Shown piece after piece: positions 1 through 10,907 of a stretch of 64,000 nt of DNA. The notes beneath the pieces are model-generated. The model was not told the origin of the DNA. It did no database searches and saw only the letters and a list, made by a program, of their open reading frames with translations. Position 1 is the first letter of the stretch; every line of letters starts with the position of its first letter. Both the position numbers and the translations under genes were made by a program. Where the stretch lies: the NCBI GenBank assembly GCA_003013855.2, contig ML058553.1:434001-498000 (forward strand), written 5' to 3'. This DNA comes from Liriodendron chinense. Taxonomy: Eukaryota > Streptophyta > Magnoliopsida > Magnoliales > Magnoliaceae.

Positions 1-189
1 AGATTAAAAAAAAGAAGAGAAGAAAAGAAAATTATTTCTAAATATTTTATGGGCACTATTCTATAGACATGAGTATCTGTTCATGACCAATTGGAATAGA
101 GCTGGTTAATGTTAAGTCATTTTTATTAATAGAGGATACTTGTGAGAGAATGAAATAAACTGCCCATTAATGTCTGAAATGTTATGCAG

Positions 190-1996
190 CATTCGTCATA
201 TCACAACGGAAGTTGGAGCAGCTGTTGTGCAGGCAGCCGTTGCTGAAGAACTTGCTGAAGGACATGGCGAGGTTGGGCCGAAAGAGCTCATGCACATGTC
301 GAAGGTATGTGTGAACTCCATTTTCTTATCATTTGATTGGTAGGATTGAGTGTTGCTTGTGTAAATTATTGTTAGGTCCAATAGGACATGTAGTAGAAAC
401 AGTCAAACAGCCACAGACAAGCTCAGTCCCACGGACATTTTTGTTATTTTTCTAATTTTGAAGTGGATTTGTAGGGTCAACTGTGTAGTTTGCTGTTGTG
501 TACCATTCCATAAATGTGGGACCCATGTTTCATTGATCCAAGGGGCCCCACCAACCTGTTTGGATGGAGGGGCCTTGAAATCTTTCCAATAGGAAGATTC
601 GGAAGGTCTCATCCTTCTGATTGGTGGCCTACAAACAGATGCTTAAGAGAAAAACTATGATAGTCCAAGGTTTTAGCATTTTCTAATTTGGGAGATGTAT
701 GCAGCATTCCTTCCAAGTGGGGCACATCAGATCAATGGTTTAGATCACTAGGCCATAGGTTCCACATTCATGGAATAAAGCTCATCATCAAACTATGCTA
801 ACTTTCAGAGCTTTATAATTTACCGTCTTCCAAATTGAAGGTATTTACAGTAAATCTGCTCATAACTTAGGAGCTGTTTGGTATAAGGGAAATGAGAATG
901 TGAATTTGTGAATCCATGAACTTGTCAAATTCATGGATTTGACAAATGCCAAAGTTCACTGTTTGGGAATCATACTACAAGTTCATGAATTTAGGGAGCA
1001 TTTATTTCAATGGTAGAGCATTTATTGTAAAGGAATTACTTTTTTTTTTTCTTTTAAAATGTCTCTCATTTCAACAATTTGGCGAGTCTTTTTTCTTTTC
1101 TTTTCTTTGGGGGATTTGGATTTGCCCTGAATCCAGGGATTTATGTAGGTGTGGATTTGGAAAGTCCACAGATTTGCCAAATCCCCAACTAGAAGCAAAT
1201 AGTAGAGATTTGAAATTCATGGCTTCCACAAATCCTGCCTTACATCCGTCACCCCAAACAGCCCCTTAGTAAAAATCCATTATAGAGATTTGATTACCAC
1301 AATATGTACGATTTGTAAGTGGAAATCTCTAATTCATCTCACAAATGCTACATTGAATTTTATGCTTGAGAATTGTAAAAGTGGAAGGTGTAATATACCA
1401 CGAAATCCATGGTTTTCTTTGCTAATCAAACATTGAAAAACATCATGTCAAAGGAAAACTCCTGCTTTTCCTTTCTTTTTTCAATAGAAAAACTTCATTA
1501 TTCTCTTGCAAGGTATTCCATAACGGTAAAGGTGGTTATAACAGCCACCACCATTACCTTTACGATGCGGGTCGTAACGCCTGTTATAGCCCCTGTAACG
1601 GCCTTTACGGTCTTTTTTTAAAATTTTTATTGAAAGAAAAAACCAAAAAAACCAGTATCTGCCCCATAAAGTTGGAAAAGAAAACCCAAAAAACCTGTAT
1701 TTGTCCTGTAACAAGCCATTCCAGGGCTATTACAGCCCTTATAGGGGTGTAACGGGCCGTTAACCGTGGTTACAGGTCATTTTTTCCATAACGGTTGTTA
1801 CGACCGTTACGACCCCATAACATGTAACAGTAGCCACCGTTACCTTTACGGCCTTGTAACCCGTTTTGGTTTTTTATTAATTTCCTCTCTTTATTTACTC
1901 ATTTAGTTATTATGTGGATTGCAGGAGGAGACGGTGAAATACATAGCACACTGTATGTGGTACCCTGTTTACAGCCCTCTAGTTCATGAGAAGTGA
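190..1996 (+). CDS. NAD-dependent malic enzyme, 3' end (last two exons, gene partial)
   Basis: This is the C-terminal part of a plant mitochondrial-type NAD-malic enzyme, which oxidatively decarboxylates malate to pyruvate. Two exons are visible. Exon 190-304 follows an acceptor ending TTATGCAG and ends before GTATGT; it encodes IRHITTEVGAAVVQAAV, then AEELAEGHGEVGPKEL and MHMSK. Exon 1925-1996 follows TGGATTGCAG, encodes EETVKYIAHCMWYPVYSP then LVHEK, and ends at TGA 1994-1996. The ending MWYPVYSPLVHEK resembles what I recall of plant NAD-ME C-termini, which differ from the NADP-ME ending. Catalytic and NAD-binding regions lie upstream of the window. Which subunit class (about 59 or 62 kDa) this is cannot be told from the tail. 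The 1.6-kb intron between the exons holds a MITE and TAACGG-rich repeats. Confidence 0.85.
870..1265. mobile_element. PIF/Harbinger (Tourist-like) MITE in the malic enzyme intron
   Basis: The left end is GGAGCTGTTTGG and the right end is CCAAACAGCCCC, an imperfect terminal inverted repeat. TTA is found immediately on both sides (867-869 and 1266-1268). A 3-bp TTA duplication with GGGGCTGTTTGG-type ends is characteristic of PIF/Harbinger MITEs. The element is 396 bp and has no transposase. Confidence 0.75.
1500..1870. repeat. TAACGG/CCGTTA-rich degenerate palindromic repeat
   Basis: Many variants of GTAACGGCC and its complement recur (for example about 1519-1530, 1574-1612, 1740-1870). The same vocabulary appears in SDR intron 1 at 18320-18620, 28340-28720 and 61183-61245. 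It is probably the decayed interior of a transposon family; the superfamily cannot be told from this. Confidence 0.5.
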
Positions 1997-3944
1997 GGAT
2001 CTTAATTTTAGGTGATTGCTACTGTAAGGTAGTTAAATAGATATTAAAATGTTATATGTCTACATGTTTTTTCTTTCTTGGAATTTTGAATGGGTCGAGC
2101 CTAAGAAATTGATAATAAGGCGTCCCCTATTTGATTGCAGACCATTACTTCAGGTGAAATTCATGTAAATACTCTTGAATTATTATGATTATTAGGCTCT
2201 AGCTTTTGATTTTTTTTTTTTTTTCTCTCTCATCGGATGGGGAGTGTGTTTGTGGGGCACACAAGCATGAGATCCAAGCGGGCCATTATGTGGGTTCCAC
2301 ATTGTGGATCCCCTGGCTTGGAAATCGAAATCCAGGATTTGAAATCCTTGAGATTTGGGTTCTGTCATTTGTGCTTGGCAACCTAGATTTTCAAGTCTCT
2401 GGATTTCAGAAAATGTAATCACGGTTTCATAACCTGGAATTGTGGAATCCAAAATTGACATCCAATCTGTTTATCATCTGATTCGTCTCGGGTTTTCCTT
2501 GGCTGCCAAAATATGGCTGATCCACAATTCAAGTGGGCCACACCAAAGGGTACAGCTGGGATGCCCACCATTAAAAACCTCCCAAATTGATTTAGTGTCC
2601 TCCTTTTTTTATACACTATCAAATCCATTCAAAAGATGCACTTTACCAGTTTGTATGGACACCTAAAAAATCAGGCAATTCCCAAAGTCATGTGGTACGG
2701 ACTAAAAATTCCGTTGGGTTGGATTAGGAATCCTTGGATTTTGAAATGTAGCTTCTTGAAAGGGAGCGGAAGTGAATCCAAATCCGCCCCGAATCCAGGG
2801 TGCCAAACAACCCTAACTCGTGGAAAGATTTTTAGGGCTTGTTTGGCAGCGTGGAATTGTAGGTATTTGTGGGAACTTCCTCTAGCAAGAAATTAGATGG
2901 ATTTGGATTTGAAAGGAATTAAAAAATCCTCCAAAAAAGAGCTCTTTTGGAGGTCTCACCTCAAACCCATGATTTGGAATCCACTTGATTCCGTATTGAT
3001 TGCAATCCACCCGATTCCACAGGATTTCAAATCCATAATAAATAGAAAAAGAATAAAAGAATGAGATCTTCTTATCTCATGCGAGGAATTATAGGATTCA
3101 TGGTTGTGATCCAGACCATTGATCCGTTGAGGTCACCCTCTGGACGGACCATATTTAGAAAATTTACTTGATAAGATAAAAATGGCCCAATGTCGGTGGG
3201 TAGGATCTTCCAATCTGGTCCATCCACATTGTTACCCACCTGACAAATGGTATAGATCACTGAATCATGATCCCCACAGCGTATCTTCGGGTCGAGGATT
3301 GTAATTTCAAGGGCAAAAATGAAAAAAGAAGAAGCCTCTGAAGGTAAAATAAGTGGCCGGTTGTGTACAACCGGTTGATGGAAATAAATTGGAGATTAAA
3401 GAAATCTTGAAGAAGATGGAAGAGATTAATGCTTGCGAGGGTTCAAGATCGGAAAGGATTGAGCTACAAAAGAACGGGAATATTTTGTTTTAAGGGCTTG
3501 TTTGGATCCATTGACATGTAAGATGAGGAAATGGCATTTCCACGAAATCTGCATTTTCATTGTTTGTTTGTTTGTTTGTTTTTTTTTTAATTTCTAAATT
3601 TTTTTTTAATTTCTAAAAATGTCATCTTCATTTCCCTCTATTGAAAATGGTTCCTTTTCATTTCCTTGCCTATTCCGAGGGGTGTTTGATTTTTGGAAAA
3701 TACAAGTAAATACTTGTAAATTCATAATAATGACTTCTACACGTGTTTGGTAGAGATGGAAAAAGGGTGGATAATTTCCCCTTTGGCTTTTGTAATTTTT
3801 TTGTTAGTCATGCAACGCACCCACACAGTTAGTCACTCGATGCACCCACCCACCTGTCTCCTTAGCATTTCGAACCTAGACCTGCTGTTGAAGTGGAAAT
3901 TGCATGTAACGTCCACGGTTGAAAGTTGTTTCCTTCTTTGACTC

Positions 3945-4212
3945 CATAGTGATGTTTATTTGTCATCTAACTGGTTTTTAAGGCCGCACAGTCATAGATA
4001 AAGGGAAAACACAAATATAATCTTGATCCAAAACTTCTAATCCCCCAGGAAGTTTTCAACAGTAGGCATTCAATTCCCACCGTTTCCTGTGGAGTGGTCA
4101 CTTGAGCTCTAGGTCTGCCTCATATTTTGGCTTATGCCCTAAAATGAGCTGGTGTAACGGATGGACGGCATGGATAAGACACATACATCATGGTGGGCCC
4201 TACAATTGTTAT
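3945..4212. repeat. Truncated member of the long-inverted-repeat family (centre plus right half)
   Basis: The order of landmarks is that of the family consensus. The centre reads GGGAAAACACAAATAT, followed by GATCCAAAACTTCT, TTTCCTGTGGAGTGGTC, CCCTAAAATGAGCTG, ACGGATGGACGGCATGGAT and finally CATCATGGTGGGCCC. The left half is missing. Confidence 0.6.
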
Positions 4213-4289
4213 GTTTTCCTCCACATACTTAGAGATGGAATGCTAATTATGCTATAAAAAAGGATTAGCTGTTTTTCAGAGGGGAAAGA

Positions 4290-4795
4290 GAGAAAAATGA
4301 GCCATCTTTTTAGAAAAATGTCACACATGGTATCACACGTGTTAGATAAGCATTCCACATGTTGTTGTGAATGTGCTCCATGTGCTATTTGGCTACATGT
4401 CCCATATAGCTGCCATTCATTTTCAAGCTATGACATGTGCGACATGTGCCTTCGACCATCTTTAAGTGCCTCATGCACAAACACCCATCTTCAAGTACCT
4501 CACATGTTCTAATGTACCAAACATGCTGCCACCTTCCATCTACATGTGCCAATGTGCCACATGCACCACATGTGCAATCCATCCAACTTCAAGTGCCCCA
4601 TGTGTAAATGTGTTACACGCTCCACCCCAATATGCCACCACTTCTACAAGCACCCCACATGTGACAATGTACCATATCTGTTGTTGTCTATCCTTAAGCA
4701 CTCAGCACGCATAACACATGCCAACATGCCACATGCAAAACGTGCCACTATCCATCACCGCAGCAGTGCCAATGTGCACGTGTGACATTGTGTTA
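4290..4795. repeat. Degenerate CACATGTGCCA-type low-complexity repeat
   Basis: Variants of CACATGTGCCAATGT and CTTCAAGTGCC recur irregularly over about 500 bp. They give Cys/His/Met-rich open frames on both strands. No fixed period is obvious by eye. A decayed minisatellite is the simplest reading. Confidence 0.5.
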
Positions 4796-4970
4796 CATGC
4801 CACAATCACACTATTTTCTATGATGTGGCTTGGTTGACTTTTGAATGGTACTGATTTGGGGTTATATCATAATATGAGCTTGTGCAGTAGATGGACAGAG
4901 CGGATGCCATAAATATATCACAATGGGCCTCGTGGCAGGTGTTGCATGAAATTTCATGTCCTTTTGCATC

Positions 4971-5008
<38 letters not shown>

Positions 5009-5034
5009 AAGCAAGTGAGGAATACTCTCTTATT

Positions 5035-5472
5035 TAGGGCTGTAAATGGGTCAACTGACCCAATGTGGTACTCAGACCTGACTTATTTAGATCTAACCCA
5101 AATCCGACTCATTTGTTAAATGGTACAAGTCTAAGTCTAAGTACAGACCCAAATTCTACAAGGGTTTGGATCTGATTTACTTTATATTAGGCCCGACCCG
5201 ACCTGACCCGACCCGACCTGAACCCATTTAGTAAATGGGCAGGTTTGGTCTATGTTGTAAGGGGCCCATCTACGCCCGAACACGTTCCAAGCAGATTTTA
5301 AGCCTGTTAAAAATGCTTGCATACCAAATTTAGATCCAGACCTAGTAGACCTGACCCATTGATAAATGGGTATGATGGGGTAGCTTAGACCCGATCAAGA
5401 CTTGCCCATTTACTAAATGGGCAGGTCTGATTTTGGCTAAACCCATCCCAAACCTGGCCATTTACGGCCCTA
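5035..5472. mobile_element. Non-autonomous hAT element (438 bp)
   Basis: It begins TAGGGCTGTAAATGG and ends CCATTTACGGCCCTA, a near-perfect inverted repeat. CTCTTATT is duplicated exactly on both sides (5027-5034 and 5473-5480). An 8-bp target duplication with TAGGG termini is the hAT signature. The inside is rich in CCCGACCCGACC and GGGCAGGT words and has no transposase. Confidence 0.9.
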
Positions 5473-7011
5473 CTCTTATTACTCACCAGGGCAAAGGCTT
5501 GAAACTTACAACAAGTGGGGCAAACACCCGAGAGAGAAAAAAGAAAGAAAGAACAACACATAACCGGAGAAAGCCAGGAAGGGAAAGAAAAAGAAAAAAA
5601 GAAGGAAAAAGAGGAAAGCTGACTAATGACTACTTAATACACCGTGGTTATACATTATCACAAGAACTGATCACCTACATCCGGATGTATATAAACTTAA
5701 CGTGGAGCAGCCCATCATTTCCCACCAATGCGTAGCTTGCAGTGGACATCCATTCCATTTAAATGGTGGGCCCTGCCATGAACATTGCCTGGCACAAAAA
5801 TGGCCGATACCCATCATGCAGCTCACACCATCCAAATCAAAAGAGTCTGATGGTCTGATCTTTCATTCAAATGTGGCCCACCTAATGTGTGCATTGGCAC
5901 ATCGCAAGTGTCCCAGGAGAACACATGGAAATCATTTGTAGTGACTGGACCGTTGATCTTGTGGCCTACCTGGATGATGGTTAAAAGGAAAATATCCAAC
6001 GGTTCAAATTCAACTCCTGATATCAAAGTACACATGGAAGACATTTGCAGTGACTGAACGATTGATCTGGTGGCCTACCTGGAGATGGTTAAAAGGAAAA
6101 TATCCAACAGTCAACTCACCGTGAAACTTGGACGGCCCAAAAATAAAGTTGATCCAACCATCATGTGGGCCAACAAGTGAAACTGGTTGTTGATGAGATG
6201 AGAAAAACGACACTATGAAATGAGAAACAACACTGCGTGTGGCTAAAGTTGGAGAAATGATGTATATACATATATATAAAGAAAAAGCTCCAAACTCTTT
6301 TAGTAATTTTCAATTTCCAAGAAATTTCTTTTTTAATATTTATACCAAAGATTTCAAACCTTACCTTTAATCCTAAGGCTTGGTTAAGATCTAACATTAA
6401 ATTTTGACCACACATTCTTTAAATAGCCAAACAAAAATAAGAACAAATTTCTTAAGCAACTATCCAAAATAATCCATTCTAAATAGCTAAATAAAAATAA
6501 TACCTAACTTCTAGAACAACTAAAGCAACTATCCGTATAACTTAATTGCTTACTACATGATGTCCTTTATTTTCTAGAGTGGGCCTACCGTATTGTGTAT
6601 ATACCAGCCAACCCTTTCATTACTTCACCATGACGGATGGTCCCAAAATCATGCCTATGCAATTGCAACAGGATACACCAACGAAAACAAAGGATAACCG
6701 TCCAAAGAGTGTAAATTCACGTAATAGCTTACATGATGGTTGGATCAGCCTGATTTTTGAGGTGTCAACCTTTCACGGTGGGTTGACCCTTCTTAACAGG
6801 TTGGATGCCATTAAAACACCCAGGTGAACCTCACAGGTACACTTGTAGAATAAGCTTATTCTACAGGGCCTGGTCGTGGAGCCGGCTCGCATCTGTATGC
6901 AAACTATACATTATAATATCAGAACCGGCAGACGGGTCATGACTTTCGTTGATTTGGATGGAATGAGTTAAGATGGATGAGATCCGCACCGTCCAAGCAC
7001 AGGGTGACCAC
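5473..7011. other. Intergenic DNA with a local tandem duplication
   Basis: No gene is recognised. A purine-rich tract (about 5530-5620) and an approximately 85-bp repeated unit (5922-6006 and 6031-6114) are the only structures I can support. Confidence 0.5.
5922..6114. repeat. Two-copy direct repeat, about 85 bp
   Basis: Both units start CACATGGAA and contain GTGGCCTACCTGGA followed by GGTTAAAAGGAAAATATCCA. They are separated by about 24 bp and differ at several positions. Confidence 0.7.
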
Positions 7012-7921
7012 CGGATTGGTGGACACTTATTGTACGGTTACAGATGAAAATTATCCAATGGTCTTACTTTAACGTACGAGTGTCGACAAATGAAAGGCTA
7101 GGATTTTTCAACTAATCTTATTTCAGGACTGACTAGAGAAAGTGAGTTCCACAATTTGTCTGGTTTGATTATAGTTAATGCATGGAAAGTTGCCAAATTC
7201 TTTGTGCCTGAGTATCAAGCTTCATACTCTGCCAGTGTATCAAATAACTTTCCTAAAATAATATGAGCCCAACAAAACCTACCTCCACACGGACCACACC
7301 CATCAAACAACCAGAAGATTATCATATGGTATCGGTACCACCACATCTTGTCGTAGTACCGGCCACTGTGGGGCCCACATCAACTATAAATCTCATCCAA
7401 CCCGCCCGTCGTTTTCTACACATCATTATTACTGTAGAAACAAAAAACCAGGCCGATCCAAAACTTAAATGGACCATAACGTGGGGAACAACATCACATC
7501 ATGGCTAAGATCTCTAAATTCACGTAGTATAACCCACCTGGGTTCTGGAATGGAAGAGAATTTTGTTATTTCCATTTAACATAGTGAGGATCGTCTGATA
7601 AATGGATTGGATTTCATAAATAAAACATTGTGGGCCCCACAAACAGTTGGAAAGTTTTTATTAGTTGGATTTCCCCTATCAACATTTCCTTGTAGTGAGT
7701 CTATCTTAGTTTTAATTCGTTCTAATTTTTGTCTACATGGTCTAAAATCGAATGTCACATCTAATGGACGGTGTGGATTAGATGAACAGTTGACATGGGC
7801 CCCACATAAGCAAGGTAGCACGACAAGAAGACCGGTACATATGAGTGCACCTCTTTATTTATTTTTCAGAGCAATATAAAAAACACTTTAGCTCCAAAAA
7901 TCACCAACCGAAGGCATTCGC
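7012..7921 (+). promoter_or_regulatory. SDR upstream region, module A (duplicated promoter segment)
   Basis: From GGATTGGTGGACACTTATTG onward this segment is clearly homologous to 25569-26456, which lies in front of exon 1 of SDR copy 2. Homology continues through exon 1. The segment just before the ATG has CCTCTTTATTTATTTTTCAG and an AATATAAAAAAC box at about 7873-7884. It is probably a promoter region, but exon 1 of this module lacks its own downstream body. Confidence 0.55.
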
Positions 7922-7959
7922 ATGGAAGGTGCAAAAATCTCCAATCCAACAGAAAAGAG
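7922..7959 (+). pseudogene. Orphan SDR exon 1 (module A)
   Basis: The 38-nt open exon encodes MEGAKISNPTEK plus the first two bases of an Arg codon and is followed by the donor GTACGTAT. It matches exon 1 of the two other modules (10908-10945 and 26457-26494) in length, phase and sequence. Intron-1 homology continues to about 8165 and then stops. The next exon 1 (module B) lies 3 kb downstream, before any exon 2. It could serve as an alternative first exon of copy 1 by long-range splicing, but a broken duplicate is simpler. Confidence 0.7.
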
Positions 7960-8380
7960 GTACGTATATCTCTCTTCTACGGTCCCACACGTGCCGATAT
8001 GGCATGCATGTGTGAAATCCCTGCTTTCCACATTCTTGCCTAAAATTAGGCGGTTTGATCAGGTGGGCCACTGTGTACAAAGCACATGAACGGTTAGAAA
8101 AATTAATTTTTTTTTACCGTTAATCGGTTTTGTACACTGGACGGTGTAGATCTTGTGAATAATTGACAACGGGAGAAGTATCATTTCATTTATATTTATA
8201 ATAAAATGATAAAACTAAACAATATCAGATGTACTAAGTCAATGAGTTGACTCACATGCTATGGTTTTTGGATGAGTTGTCATTGGTTGAATTAAAATGC
8301 TTTTATTTCTTTAGGGGTCTCTTTCTTTACACCTTGAAAACATGTGACCTTCTGTAGATCCGTACAATATACAATTCAAT

Positions 8381-8908
8381 GGGCGCGACTTGGATGAGAC
8401 TCCGAAACCAGCGATGTGGGTGGGACCCTGACCCTAGAGCTGACGTGGATGTATTCCTTGTAGATCCATGCCGTTAATATGCTTTTCCAGATTATTTTGT
8501 ACTATGGTACAAAAAATGAAGAAGCTAAAAATTTTGGGTGGACTACAACATAAGAAACACTGGTTAATGACCGTTAAAAACCTTTTGTGAGCCACAAAAG
8601 TTTTCTATCAACCTAATATTTGTTTTCCTTTCATCCCTGTCTAAGTGACCTTATCAACAGATTGGATGGTCAATAAACAACACGGTGGACTCTAGGAGGT
8701 TTTTAATGGTCACAGTTGAATGAGAACTGTTTCTTGGGATGTGGTCCACCTAAAATTTGCATCTGTTTCATTTTTGGGACTACATCCTAAAATAATATAA
8801 AGAAACATATGGAGGGCATGGATCTACAAAGAATACATCTAGGTGGGCCCTAGGTTCAGGGTCCCACCCACATAGTTGGTTTCGGGATCTCACCCAAGTC
8901 GTGCCCGG
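8381..8908. mobile_element. Long-inverted-repeat element (subfamily with GGGCGCGACTTGGATGAGAC ends)
   Basis: The left end reads GGGCGCGACTTGGATGAGAC, then CCGAAACCAGCGATGTGGG and TGGGACCCTGACC. The right end is the near-complement, ending TCACCCAAGTCGTGCCCG. The halves stay complementary through the family core (CATGCCGTTAATATG versus CATGGAGGGCATGGAT, and GTGGACTAC versus GTGGTCCACC). No protein is encoded. A target duplication is not evident. Confidence 0.75.
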
Positions 8909-8917
8909 CGTGGATAT

Positions 8918-9759
8918 TAGGGCTGCACATCTGCGCGGTTAACCCGCCCGACCCGCCTGGCCCGACCCGATGAAAACTCGATCCGTCCCGACCCGGCCGA
9001 GAAAACGGTCTGGTCCCGAGTAAATGCGGCTAGATCATTTTTAATCTAGGTACGGTTTAGGGTACATGTCAAACCCGCCTGACCCGACTCGTACCCCGAC
9101 CCATATATACTCGACCCGTTTCGCCTGACCCGAACTGCCCTATTTATACTAGTTTATTGCTTTTATAAATATTTGTATGACATTATTTAATGACCATTGA
9201 TTTTTGTGGAGTAATTTACCTGAAGCTTTTATCTGCTTCCTTTTTGGGACCATGTCCTATAATAATATGGAAACATAGATGGACGGCATGGATTTACAAT
9301 ATATACATCGAGGTGAGCCTTATGGTCAGGGTCTCACCCACATGGCTGGTTCCGAGGTCTCATTGACTCTCACCCAACCTACACTCATCTCACAGTCACA
9401 TGGAGCAAATTAGGTGACATCCAAGATCCACCAAGGTGGGTGCCCCTGACCTTGTGTCTTAAATTCACACTGTTCAACTATTTTGAAAGATCATTTTAGA
9501 ATATGAAACTAAAAATGAAGTTGACTCAAATCTTAGGTGGACCACACCATAGAAACATAGTCCTAACCTGACCCGACCCGGTTTAGCATATAGAGTAGGA
9601 TAGGGTTAGGGTTGACCCTTTTACAAGTAGGGTAGGGTTAGGGTTGGGTCAGCCCAACTCGGTCACGACCCGGACCGAAACCCGAACCTTTAAAATATAT
9701 TTAGGTTCGGTCCAGGATTGTTCCCAGCCCGACCCTAACCCGACCCGTGTGCAGGCCTA
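8918..9759. mobile_element. Non-autonomous hAT element (842 bp)
   Basis: It begins TAGGGCTGCACATC and ends GTGTGCAGGCCTA. The 8-bp duplication GTGGATAT lies on both sides (8910-8917 and 9760-9767). The ends are full of CCCGACCCG words. The interior contains a partial long-inverted-repeat element (about 9230-9580), so this is a composite. No transposase frame is present. Confidence 0.88.
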
Positions 9760-9798
9760 GTGGATATACAACACATACATCGAGGTGGAACCCGGCTC

Positions 9799-10285
9799 GG
9801 ATTGCCTGCGCTCGGAATCTAGGTAGGGCCCACTGTGATGTTTGTGGGAAATCTACGCCGTCCAACCATTTTGTGAGCTCATTTTAGGCATTGAGACAAA
9901 AAATGAACTGGATCCAAACTCAAGTGGGGGAAATAAAGCAAAAGGTGAGTAGGGAAATTCCTACAGTTGAAACCTCTATGGGATCCACAGTGATGTTTAT
10001 ATGCCATCCATACCATTCATAATGTCATTCCTACTGAGATGAATTGAAAACACAAATATTATCCTAATTCAAAACTTATTGGCACCACGAATATTTCAAA
10101 TATGGAAGTTCAATTGTCATGTTTTCGGCCCACTTAAGTCTTGGATCCAGTTCATTTTTTGCCTCAATGCTTAAAATGAGCTCACAAAACGGTTGGACGG
10201 CATAGATTTCTCACAAACATTATAGCAGGCCCTACCTAGATTCCAAGCGCAGGAGATGCCTGCCAAAGGCTTTCGCAGGCAATCC
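9799..10285. mobile_element. Long-inverted-repeat element (GGATTGCCTGCG ends)
   Basis: The left arm GGATTGCCTGCGCTCGGAAT, followed by CTAGGTAGGGCC, is complementary to the right arm GGCCCTACCTAGATTCCAAG with CGCAGG and a terminal GCAGGCAATCC. The right arm has an extra small hairpin (CCTGCC AAAGGCTTTC GCAGG). The core GATCCAAACTCAAGTGG and its complement CACTTAAGTCTTGGATCC sit in opposite halves. Confidence 0.75.
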
Positions 10286-10695
10286 CCAAACCTAATCCGC
10301 TCCCACCAATACATTTACCCACGTGTAAATTGCGTGGATCCACTATGAAGATCACTTGATGCAAATCCTCAGTCAGGCCACCATTATTGAAAAGCAATGG
10401 ATGGTTTTAAGTCAGATGTTGACTATCTTCCTCAGAACCCAGTTATTAGACCGACCTGATTTCATGCTTGGTTGACTTCAACGTGGAGGACTAGTTTTTA
10501 ATGGCTTGGATGATGTAGACACTTTACACATTGGCACGTGTGATGGGTTGTATGTTAAAGCCAAGCTACAATTGGTAGCCGGTGAGAGAGGTCTCTGATA
10601 CCCAGACACGCACGCACCTCGAATTTTACACCTAATGGACGGTGTAGATCTTATGAATGATTTTACACCCAATGGGTGGGGTAACCTGATCGGTC

Positions 10696-10907
10696 CTTGT
10701 AGTGTGGACCACCGTAGTTTTCTTCCAGGCTAATTTTTGTCTTAGTGGCTTACAATCGAATTTTGCACCTAATGTACGGTGTAGATCTTGTGAATAATTG
10801 ACATGGGGCCACAAAAAATAGGGTAGCACAACGAGAAGAATGGTACATAGCACCTCTTTATAAATAACCCTGTCAGCCTCAAAAATCATCAAACGAAGGC
10901 ATCTGCA
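10696..10907 (+). promoter_or_regulatory. Promoter region of SDR copy 1
   Basis: From CCTTGTAGTGTGGACCACCG onward the sequence matches the upstream regions of modules A and C. A TATA box, TTTATAAATAACCC, lies at about 10857-10870, roughly 40-50 bp before the ATG at 10908. Upstream of 10696 the homology is lost, so this module has a shorter conserved promoter than the other two. Confidence 0.6.

Larger units (their letters stand above)
305..1924 (+). other. Last intron of the NAD-malic enzyme gene
   Basis: GT at 305-306 and AG at 1923-1924 bound a 1,620-nt intron. It contains a Tourist/PIF-like MITE (870-1265) and a stretch rich in the palindromic word TAACGGCCGTTA and its variants (about 1500-1870). 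No coding sequence is recognised. The short ORFs read here are repeat translation. Confidence 0.75.
1997..5034. other. Intergenic, repeat-derived DNA
   Basis: No gene is supported here. The stretch contains GTTTGGCAGC/CCAAACA-type MITE end fragments (about 2805-2860 and 3490-3510), a truncated copy of the long-inverted-repeat family (about 3945-4212), a degenerate ATGTGCCA-rich tract (about 4290-4795) and a poly-T run of about 30 nt (4974-5003). Confidence 0.6.

Noticed and set aside
2189..2860. MITE bounded by GTTTGGCAGC / CCAAACAACCC words
   Set aside because: Both legible ends are adjacent (2807 and 2842) and I could not pair them with partners or duplications.
4297..4785. Cys/His-rich small proteins
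   Set aside because: Open frames occur on both strands of one low-complexity repeat; no start context, homologue or splice structure.
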